Assembly: GCA_021323535.1 (NCBI GenBank)
Contig: JAJONO010000040.1
Span: 1-42,113 of the forward strand
From: Bacteroidota bacterium
GTDB taxonomy: Bacteria; Bacteroidota; Bacteroidia; B-17B0; Aurantibacillaceae
Length of the DNA: 42,113 nt
Reading direction: 5' to 3'
Part shown: positions 16,862-23,566 of the stretch, in pieces
Layout of the letters: the number at the start of each line of letters is the position of its first letter
How positions within the stretch are numbered: the stretch's first letter is position 1
The notes under the pieces: generated by a model
The model's database searches: none
What the model was told of the DNA's origin: nothing
What the model saw: only the letters and a program-made list of their open reading frames with translations
Made by a program: the position numbers and the translations under genes

Positions 16862-18472
16862 ATGAGCAGATCCGGTAATTCGCCTTTCGTAGCTATTGTC
16901 ACTGTATTTTTCTTCTGGGGTTTCCTTGCAGCATCCAACGGCATTTTTATTCCTTTCTGCAAAACCCATTTTAAGCTGAGCCAGTTCGAGTCTCAATTGA
17001 TCGACAGCGCGTTTTACGGAGCTTACTTTATCGGCTCTTTAATGCTTTATATTTTTTCGCTACAATTAAATTCAGATATCATTAACAGAATAGGCTATAA
17101 AAAAACCATTGTGTATGGATTAGGTATTTCGATTCTAGGCGCTCTTACCATGATTCCGGCTGTTAATTCGGGATCCTTTCCATTTATACTGGTAGCATTT
17201 TTCATCATCGCTCTTGGTTTTTCATTGCAGCAAACTTCTGCCAATCCACTGGTTTTAAATATTGGCGATCCGGCAAGGGGTGCTTCACGTTTAAATTTTG
17301 CCGGAAGCATTAATTCTTTCGGAACAACTGTGGGACCCATTTTAGTGAGTTTTGTTCTATTTGGAAAAGCTATTGCAACCGGTGCAGACAAAGAATCGGC
17401 TTCTATTTCTTCTATTAACATTCTTTACATCATCTTAGGGGTTGCATTCGCATTAGCTGCGATCATACTTCATTTTACAAAGGTTCCAAAACTTACCATA
17501 GAGGAATCAGACAATAACATGAAAATTTTAAAAGGACCGCTTTTCTTTATAATCGGCACACTTCTTTTTCTTGTTGTTATCTTCCTTTATTTTTCCCTCA
17601 CTGATGTTGACGGCGGAGGTTTTTTATTCCTTCTGCTTTTTGCACTTTTCTTAAGTGTCATTGTCATAATACTCCTGCTTCAATATCAACAGATCAAAAA
17701 GAGCGATCGTCTCGAAACAAAATCATACCCTCAGGTTGTATTGGGAATGGTGGCCATTTTCATTTATGTTGGCGTTGAAGTTTCCGTACAAAGTAATCTT
17801 GGTTCACTTTTAAAACTTCCTGATTTTGGAAACATGAAAGACTCGGAAATCAGTCCGCTTATTTCCCTCTATTGGGGCAGCCTCATGATCGGAAGATGGA
17901 CAGGCTCAATCGGAGCGTTTAATCTTTCTAAACTGTTGCGTGTGCTTCTCACCATCGTTGTTCCTTTCATTGCGTTTGCTGTTGTATTGTACATGAATTA
18001 CCTCAATGGTGCCAACGCCTCCAACTATTTTACTTATGCTGTTTGCGTCGCAATTCTCGTTGCCGCCTTTTTTCTTGGTCAGCAAAAACCCGCCCTTACA
18101 CTTATTATTTTTGGAATCCTCGGAACGGCAGCTATGATCGTTGGCCTGTTAACAAAAGGACAAATAAGTGTGTATGCCTTCTTAAGCGGCGGGTTATTCT
18201 GTTCCATCATGTGGCCATGTATTTTTTCGCTCGCAACAGCAGGATTGGGAAAATATACCAGCCAGGCTTCAGGTTTTCTTATTATGATGATCCTGGGTGG
18301 GGCATTCATTCCGCCTTTACAGGGATTGATCGCCGACAAAACAAATATTCACTCGTCTTACATCATTTGTGTTTTCTGTTTCGCTTTTCTTGCATGGTAC
18401 GCTTTCAGGGTAAGAACCATTTTAAAAAGAAACGGAATCGATTACGATAATCAAACCTCTTCTTCACACTAA
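16862..18472 (+). CDS. FucP/GluP-type sugar MFS transporter
   Basis: The protein has 536 residues and about twelve membrane helices. The N-terminus (FFFWGFLAASNGIFIPFCKTHFKLSQFESQLIDSAFYGAYF) is typical of the fucose/glucose-galactose:H+ symporter family. FSLQQTSANPLVLNIGDPARGASRLNFAGSINSFGTTVGP is a second family hallmark. It is about 100 residues longer than usual FucP; the extra length lies mainly in the middle (around 205-290), where additional hydrophobic segments occur. It should import a hexose or deoxyhexose with protons across the inner membrane. The stop codon overlaps the ATG of the diheme cytochrome gene (TAATG), so the two are translationally coupled although their roles look different. 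The GH92 glycosidase downstream at 23567 could supply sugars. Confidence 0.88.
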   Translation: MSRSGNSPFVAIVTVFFFWGFLAASNGIFIPFCKTHFKLSQFESQLIDSAFYGAYFIGSLMLYIFSLQLNSDIINRIGYKKTIVYGLGISILGALTMIPAVNSGSFPFILVAFFIIALGFSLQQTSANPLVLNIGDPARGASRLNFAGSINSFGTTVGPILVSFVLFGKAIATGADKESASISSINILYIILGVAFALAAIILHFTKVPKLTIEESDNNMKILKGPLFFIIGTLLFLVVIFLYFSLTDVDGGGFLFLLLFALFLSVIVIILLLQYQQIKKSDRLETKSYPQVVLGMVAIFIYVGVEVSVQSNLGSLLKLPDFGNMKDSEISPLISLYWGSLMIGRWTGSIGAFNLSKLLRVLLTIVVPFIAFAVVLYMNYLNGANASNYFTYAVCVAILVAAFFLGQQKPALTLIIFGILGTAAMIVGLLTKGQISVYAFLSGGLFCSIMWPCIFSLATAGLGKYTSQASGFLIMMILGGAFIPPLQGLIADKTNIHSSYIICVFCFAFLAWYAFRVRTILKRNGIDYDNQTSSSH

Positions 18473-19536
18473 TGAGTGATTTTAAAAAAAACTCAGAAGA
18501 AAATTATATCGAGATCATTCAGCGTCTCGTAAAAACGATAGTGATCATGTTGCTGATCATTGTTGCCCTGATCGTGATCAATATCATGGATCTTTCTTCT
18601 CCCAAAAAAAAGAAACCAATCCCGATCGAATACGTTCCGCCACAAGCAGATTCAACATTGGTGGCTCCCGACACTTCCTATGTAAAAGCGCCTGATACAA
18701 CCTTGATCCGCAATGAAAAAAACGCCGCGCAGATCATCTATGGAAGAAATCTGATCGCTAACACCTCTTTTTACTTCGGCCCCAAAGGAAAGCTTGCGCA
18801 ACAAACCAATGGCATGAATTGCCAGAATTGTCACATGGATGCAGGCAGTAAACCCTTCGGAAATAATTATCTCGCGGTTGCTTCGACGTATCCTAAATTC
18901 AGAGAGCGTTCAGGAACAGTTGAAACAATATACAAACGCGCGAATGACTGTTTTGAGAGAAGTTTAAATGGAGAGGGCCTTGATTCATTGAGTGAAGAAA
19001 TGAAAGCCATTGAAGCTTATATTAAATGGATAGGAAAAGATATTCCAAAGGGAGAAAAACCAAAAGGTAGTGGCATTACTGATTTAAAATACATGGATCG
19101 CGCCGCCAACGTTGAAAAAGGAAAAAATGTTTATACTCTGAAATGTAAAAGCTGTCATGGCGAGGATGGCAACGGAAAATTAAACGCCGATGGAATTGCT
19201 TATCAATATCCCCCACTCTGGGGCGATCATAGTTATAATAACGGTGCAGGGCTTTATCGCTTATCGCGTTTCGCCGGTTATGTAAAATACAACATGCCAC
19301 AAGGCGCTTCATTTAAAAACATTCAGTTAACCGATGAAGAAGCCTGGGATGTTGCAGCTTTTGTGAACTCACAACCTCGTCCGAAAAAAGATTTAAGCAA
19401 GGACTGGCCAAAACTAGCAGGAAAACCAGTTGATCATCCATATGGACCCTACGCCGATACATTTACGGAAGAGCAACATAAGTACGGACCTTTTGGACCA
19501 ATTGCTGAAACAAAAAAGAAACCTGCAAAAAAATAA
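18472..19536 (+). CDS. tsdA: TsdA-like diheme cytochrome c (thiosulfate dehydrogenase/tetrathionate reductase family)
   Basis: The 354-residue protein has an N-terminal membrane anchor (about 20-40) and two c-type haem sites, CQNCH (117-121) and CKSCH (225-229). The region NCHMDAGSKPF, then YPKFRERSGTVETIYKRANDCFERSLNG, is the pattern I know from TsdA; Cys160, 39 residues after the first haem His, fits the unusual His/Cys ligation of the TsdA active-site haem. Met275 in VKYNMPQ would be the distal ligand of the second haem. TsdA joins two thiosulfates into tetrathionate, or does the reverse, in the periplasm. Neighbouring PmpAB-like and SoxB-like genes agree with sulfur chemistry. The direction of catalysis, and whether thiosulfate is the true substrate, cannot be settled by sequence alone. 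Confidence 0.8.
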   Translation: MSDFKKNSEENYIEIIQRLVKTIVIMLLIIVALIVINIMDLSSPKKKKPIPIEYVPPQADSTLVAPDTSYVKAPDTTLIRNEKNAAQIIYGRNLIANTSFYFGPKGKLAQQTNGMNCQNCHMDAGSKPFGNNYLAVASTYPKFRERSGTVETIYKRANDCFERSLNGEGLDSLSEEMKAIEAYIKWIGKDIPKGEKPKGSGITDLKYMDRAANVEKGKNVYTLKCKSCHGEDGNGKLNADGIAYQYPPLWGDHSYNNGAGLYRLSRFAGYVKYNMPQGASFKNIQLTDEEAWDVAAFVNSQPRPKKDLSKDWPKLAGKPVDHPYGPYADTFTEEQHKYGPFGPIAETKKKPAKK

Positions 19537-19654
19537 TCCCGATGGGTATCGGGAACAAATTGTGCAGATTTACACAGAAATCTTTCAATTGCGTGGATGA
19601 AAATTAATTGTTTATTTTATAAAAGTATCCGCTATAACCTGTGTAATCAGCGGC
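19537..19654. repeat. Intergenic hairpin plus inverted GCAGATTTACACAG repeats
   Basis: Immediately after the cytochrome stop, TCCCGAT and ATCGGGA (19537-19554) form a 7-base-pair hairpin with a GGGT loop but no T run. Then GCAGATTTACACAGAAA (19564-19580) occurs on the plus strand, and a related copy, GCTGATTACACAGGTTAT, on the minus strand (about 19634-19651). This makes a composite intergenic repeat of a kind scattered in Bacteroidota genomes. It separates the cytochrome gene from the transporter pair and may end or attenuate the transcript. Confidence 0.5.
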
Positions 19655-19670
19655 CTAAAAAAACGAAGAA

Positions 19671-20231
19671 ATGAATATACTCACACAACCCTGGCCCTGG
19701 TACATTGCCGGCCCATTGATCGGACTCATGGTCCCTCTTTTATTATTAGCCGGAAACAAGGCGTTCGGAATTTCCTCTACTCTGCGGCACATCTGCGCCG
19801 CCTGTATCCCTACACAAGCAAAATTTTTTAAATACGACTGGAAAGCAGAATCGTGGAACCTCATCTTTGCTCTTGGGATGATCATTGGAGGATTTATTGC
19901 AGGTTATCTTTTGCAAAATCCTAATCCTATCGAGCTTTCTGAAAGCGCGGTGGAATCAATGAACAAACTCGGTGTAAAAAATTATTCAGGATTAATTCCA
20001 CAGGATATTTTCAACTTTCAACAATTACTAACGGTTCGCGGAATCATACTAATGGTAGTTGGAGGATTTTTTATCGGTTTTGGAACACGTTATGCCGGAG
20101 GTTGTACGTCGGGCCATGCCATTATGGGACTATCCAATCTGCAGATGCCGTCCCTCATTGCCACCTGTTGTTTTTTCGCGGGAGGTTTATTAATGACATG
20201 GTTTATTCTCCCTTATATTATGAATTTATAA
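19671..20231 (+). CDS. pmpA: YeeE/YedE family sulfur transporter subunit, PmpA-like
   Basis: The protein has 186 residues and about five membrane helices. RYAGGCTSGHAIMG (about 140-153) is the signature of YeeE/YedE (sulf_transp) proteins, in which the Cys (here 145) lines the pore and is needed for thiosulfate or persulfide uptake. A second Cys pair occurs at 42 and 45 (RHICAACIP). The length matches one half of the full-size YeeE, as in the split PmpA/PmpB proteins. The partner half follows after 8 bases. The pair should move a sulfur compound such as thiosulfate across the inner membrane. The placement between a TsdA-like cytochrome and a SoxB-like enzyme supports this. Confidence 0.88.
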   Translation: MNILTQPWPWYIAGPLIGLMVPLLLLAGNKAFGISSTLRHICAACIPTQAKFFKYDWKAESWNLIFALGMIIGGFIAGYLLQNPNPIELSESAVESMNKLGVKNYSGLIPQDIFNFQQLLTVRGIILMVVGGFFIGFGTRYAGGCTSGHAIMGLSNLQMPSLIATCCFFAGGLLMTWFILPYIMNL

Positions 20232-20239
20232 ATACACAT

Positions 20240-20650
20240 ATGAAAAATTTTAGATTTTTACTTATAGGAATGCTTTTCGGTTTTATTTTAATTAAAGCCG
20301 AAGTAATCTCATGGTTCCGAATCCAGGAAATGTTTCGCTTCCAGTCGTTTCACATGTATGGCATTATTGGTTCTGCTATTTGTGTTGGCATGATTTCGCT
20401 TCTCATTATTAAAAAATACAAAATCAAAACTTTTTCGGGAGAAGAAATTAAAATTGCGCCGAAAGAATTTACAAAAGGAAATGTGATCGGCGGACTGATG
20501 TTTGGGTTAGGCTGGGCAATGACTGGCGCTTGTCCCGGGCCGCTTTACGCGCTTATCGGAAGCGGACTTCCAATTATTATTGTTCCATTGGCGAGTGCCA
20601 TCATAGGAACCTACGTTTACGGCATCTTAAAAGATAAACTTCCACACTAA
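20240..20650 (+). CDS. pmpB: YeeE/YedE family sulfur transporter subunit, PmpB-like
   Basis: The ATG at 20240 gives 136 residues with about four membrane helices; a longer open frame from 20102 only reads through the previous gene and is rejected. GLMFGLGWAMTGACPGPLYALIGSG (from about 85) is the second-half YeeE/YedE signature with the pore Cys98. Together with the upstream PmpA-like gene it completes a two-subunit transporter. Its stop overlaps the ATG of the SoxB-like gene (TAATG), indicating coupled synthesis. The substrate is inferred to be thiosulfate or a related reduced sulfur compound. Confidence 0.88.
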   Translation: MKNFRFLLIGMLFGFILIKAEVISWFRIQEMFRFQSFHMYGIIGSAICVGMISLLIIKKYKIKTFSGEEIKIAPKEFTKGNVIGGLMFGLGWAMTGACPGPLYALIGSGLPIIIVPLASAIIGTYVYGILKDKLPH

Positions 20651-22425
20651 TGAGCGATCAGAAATGTAATAATCCAAACTGCAATTGTTCCTGTCATGAT
20701 CCTGTTCATGATGAGCATAACAAAAAGAAAGAACATGATTCGGGTCGCCGTGATTTTTTAAAATACGTTGGTCTGGGAACAATAGGCTTAGGATTGGGTC
20801 CCGCTTTAAGTTACTGGCTTCAGGAAGAAGGAAAGATCAATGAAATCATTAAAAACCCCGCTATCGTAAAAGGAAAAGCACAACGCTTTACTATTTTACA
20901 TACTTCGGATATTCACGGTCAGCTCGACATTCACGATGAATTTTTCTGGGAGAACGGTAAAGCGGTTTATAAAAAGCGCGGAGGTTTCGCGACTCTCAAA
21001 ACCATGGTGGATGAACTCAGAAAAGAAAATCCTTTAAACACCCTATTGGTTGATGGCGGAGATTGTTTCCAGGGAAGCGCTATGGCATCTCTTACACAGG
21101 GAACAGCCATTGTTCCTTTAGCAAACAGGCTCAATTATGATCTCGTTCTCCCGGGAAACTGGGAAGTGGCATATGGAAAACAAATGATGATCCACGACAT
21201 GAACAGTTACACCGCAGCCAAAGTATGCGCCAACATGTTTCATAACGATGATCTTGATCATGACTTGCTTTTCCCGCCTTATCAGATCTTTAATTTAGGC
21301 GGGACAAGAATTGGTTTCATTGGATATAACGATCCTTTAACTCCAATTCGTCAATCACCCGATTACTCAAAAGGGATTAAATTTATCAAGCCTGAAAAAA
21401 ATCTCGAGAAATATGTAAAGATCCTTCGGGAAGAAAAAAAATGTTCGATGGTGTTTGTTCTTTCGCACATGGGCCTCGCTCAGCAATTACATTTAGCCAA
21501 CCAACCCTGCGCCCAGGGAGTAGATTATATTCTTGGAGCCGATACACATGAACGTATACGCGAACCTTTACAGGGAAAATTTACTAAAGTTACAGAGCCC
21601 GGCGCTTTTGCTTCTTTTGTAGGCAAACTTGATATTGTTATTGAGAACGGAAAAATAAAAGACGAAAATTACGCGTTGCTCGAAGTGGATCCGGAAAAAT
21701 ATCCTGAGGATCCTGATATGAAATACCATGTTGAGAAAGCGAAGAAGCCTTACAAAAAACTTCTGAACGAAGTATTAGGTCAAACCAAAACTCCTCTGGT
21801 GCGTTACTTCATCATTGAAACACCAATGGATAACCTGATTACAGACGCCGTGTTGTGGAAAATGAAAACAGACATTGCGGTTTCTAACGGTTTTCGTTTT
21901 TGTCCGCCGCTCATTCCCGATCCTAAAACAGGTGTTGCCGATATTACAAGAGAATATTTATGGAGCATGTTGCCCGTAAACTCAGAAGTGAAGACAGCAG
22001 ATGTAAAAGGCAGACAGATTCTTAACTGGCTTGAAAAAGAACTGGAGAATGCTTTTGCAAAGGACGCCACTAAACGCTTTGGCGGCTGGTTCGTTCGCTT
22101 TAAAGGCATGCAGGTAACTTTTACTATTGCTAATGAAAAAGGAAAACGTGTTCAACAGGTGTGCATTAAAGATGAACCTTTGGAGATGGATAAAATTTAT
22201 ACTATGGTAGCCTGCGAACGCGAAGGGGACCCCGATAACATGTTGTGCCGGATGATGAATGTTCACAACCCTGTGACGCAGGGCATCATGTTGCACGATG
22301 TTATTGAAGAATATCTTGCAGAATTTTCACCTGTATCTCCAAAAGTGGAAGGAAGAGCCGTTGCCACAGACGCGCCTCATACTTTATTGACTCAGGTCGA
22401 AGGCGTGAATTATCAGTTCAGGTAA
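20650..22425 (+). CDS. soxB: SoxB-like Tat-exported metallophosphoesterase-fold protein
   Basis: The 591-residue protein has the Tat motif RRDFLK at 33-38 and a hydrophobic stretch to about 57. Before it lies an unusual Cys/His-rich leader (CNNPNCNCSCHDPVH). The 5'-nucleotidase-type metal site is visible as DIHGQLD (Asp87, His89), DGGDCFQGS (Asp138), GNWEVAYG (Asn170, with Trp replacing the nucleotidase His), SHMG (His273) and GADTHER (His300). The GxWExxYG form and the C-terminal strings REYLWSMLPV and GGWFVRFKGM fit SoxB better than UshA-like nucleotidases. SoxB removes sulfate from the sulfur carrier SoxY in the periplasm, yet no soxY or soxZ is in the window. It starts at an ATG overlapping pmpB. 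An alternative is a 5'-nucleotidase relative with a new substrate. Confidence 0.8.
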   Translation: MSDQKCNNPNCNCSCHDPVHDEHNKKKEHDSGRRDFLKYVGLGTIGLGLGPALSYWLQEEGKINEIIKNPAIVKGKAQRFTILHTSDIHGQLDIHDEFFWENGKAVYKKRGGFATLKTMVDELRKENPLNTLLVDGGDCFQGSAMASLTQGTAIVPLANRLNYDLVLPGNWEVAYGKQMMIHDMNSYTAAKVCANMFHNDDLDHDLLFPPYQIFNLGGTRIGFIGYNDPLTPIRQSPDYSKGIKFIKPEKNLEKYVKILREEKKCSMVFVLSHMGLAQQLHLANQPCAQGVDYILGADTHERIREPLQGKFTKVTEPGAFASFVGKLDIVIENGKIKDENYALLEVDPEKYPEDPDMKYHVEKAKKPYKKLLNEVLGQTKTPLVRYFIIETPMDNLITDAVLWKMKTDIAVSNGFRFCPPLIPDPKTGVADITREYLWSMLPVNSEVKTADVKGRQILNWLEKELENAFAKDATKRFGGWFVRFKGMQVTFTIANEKGKRVQQVCIKDEPLEMDKIYTMVACEREGDPDNMLCRMMNVHNPVTQGIMLHDVIEEYLAEFSPVSPKVEGRAVATDAPHTLLTQVEGVNYQFR

Positions 22426-22435
22426 AGAGCAACAA

Positions 22436-23524
22436 ATGATGAGAGAAATTCTTGACAGTTTTTATTCAAGCAGCATAACCATCACAGTGGTGTTCATAGT
22501 TGTTCTGTTTGTATGCGTTGGTCTGGCTTTTCTCAATCCCTTCAAAATAAAAGCGCTCAATTACATCTACAAAGCGTTGTTGTATCTTTTTGCATTCTGT
22601 GTTTTAATGCTGCCTAACTTTTTTTATTACGGACATGCTTCTTCATTCGAAAAAATACTGGTCGACAAAAACACCATTTCACTTTTTGAATCTTATGAAC
22701 GTGGGGGCGACGGTCCTTCGGAAAGCGTGGTACGTTTGCACATTGTAGATAGAGCAACCGGTCAGCTCAAGGATCGTTTTTACATTGGTTATTATGGAAA
22801 GTTGGTTGGAACAAGAAACGACACGATCTGTTACATGTATAACCATGATGTAATTTTATTCGATGCTGTAACCATGAAAGAAGTTTATAGCATCAAGGAA
22901 GAAGAATGGGGCAGTATCTCTCCCGATTTTTCAGTTGGCATGGAAAGAATTGGCGACAACCAGAATTCAAACGATCCTGTTCGTCCATACATTATTCTGG
23001 ATTGCAAGAACGGCAAAAAATATTCTTTCGATCCTTTTTCGAAACGTTTATCAGATGGTGAAGTAAAAGACGAATATTTTCCTGAATTTTCGAAGGAAGA
23101 CTATAAATTATCTGTAAAAATTGCTCCCGGCCAAGAAAAACATTATCTCATCACAGAATCAACACATGAAGGAAAACTCGAAAGAATAGTTCCCGATACT
23201 CATGCAGAACATTTATTTCATGTCAGGGACTCGTCGGGATATATTGATCCTTTTCTCATGTGCCTTGACACAATCCGCAAAGTTTTTGTATTCGGACATT
23301 ATACCACCACTGACAAAAAGGATATTACTGTAATGGCGAAAAATTTTGATTTTAAAACTCTTTGGGCAAAAACAACTGCGGATCTTGGCACTGTGGATGG
23401 CGATAACCCAACAGTATCCAATATATGGAAACTAAGAGAAAAAAACCTCTATTTTAATTGCGGTGGTTATCTTATTTCCATGGATCCTCTCACAGGAAAT
23501 GTTAATTGGAAAACAAGACTTTAA
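22436..23524 (+). CDS. Membrane-anchored beta-propeller-like protein of unknown function
   Basis: The protein has 362 residues. Two membrane helices (about 13-32 and 43-64) are followed by a soluble domain of about 295 residues, rich in beta strands, with blade-like repeats (LHIVDRATGQLKDRFY, VILFDAVTMKEVYSI, YLISMDPLTGNVNWKT). The last string is typical of PQQ-like propellers. No family name can be given. It begins 10 bases after the SoxB-like stop, so it is probably part of the same transcript and may serve as a periplasm-facing scaffold or electron-transfer partner; this is a guess from position. ATG at 22436 and 22439 are both possible starts. Confidence 0.8.
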   Translation: MMREILDSFYSSSITITVVFIVVLFVCVGLAFLNPFKIKALNYIYKALLYLFAFCVLMLPNFFYYGHASSFEKILVDKNTISLFESYERGGDGPSESVVRLHIVDRATGQLKDRFYIGYYGKLVGTRNDTICYMYNHDVILFDAVTMKEVYSIKEEEWGSISPDFSVGMERIGDNQNSNDPVRPYIILDCKNGKKYSFDPFSKRLSDGEVKDEYFPEFSKEDYKLSVKIAPGQEKHYLITESTHEGKLERIVPDTHAEHLFHVRDSSGYIDPFLMCLDTIRKVFVFGHYTTTDKKDITVMAKNFDFKTLWAKTTADLGTVDGDNPTVSNIWKLREKNLYFNCGGYLISMDPLTGNVNWKTRL

Positions 23525-23554
23525 ATTCCATCAGTAAACACAAATCTTATTTCG

Positions 23555-23562
23555 TAAATTTG
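23555..23562 (+). promoter_or_regulatory. TAnnTTTG promoter box, probably leaderless, for the GH92 gene
   Basis: TAAATTTG is an exact -7 match and ends only 4 bases before the ATG at 23567. Transcription would begin at or next to the start codon. No -33 element was recognised, so confidence is limited. Confidence 0.4.
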
Positions 23563-23566
23563 ATAC

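Noticed and set aside
18043-18450. Plus-strand frame of 135 residues within the MFS gene
   Set aside because: It is an alternative frame of the transporter's last helices with no hydrophobic pattern or motif of its own.
20102-20239. N-terminal extension of the PmpB-like protein
   Set aside because: It reads out of frame through the end of the PmpA-like gene; the ATG at 20240 gives the family start.
20650-22425. Plain 5'-nucleotidase (UshA-like) assignment
   Set aside because: The GNWEVAYG motif replaces the nucleotidase His by Trp, the C-terminal strings fit SoxB, and the neighbours are sulfur genes; the alternative is kept only as a caution.
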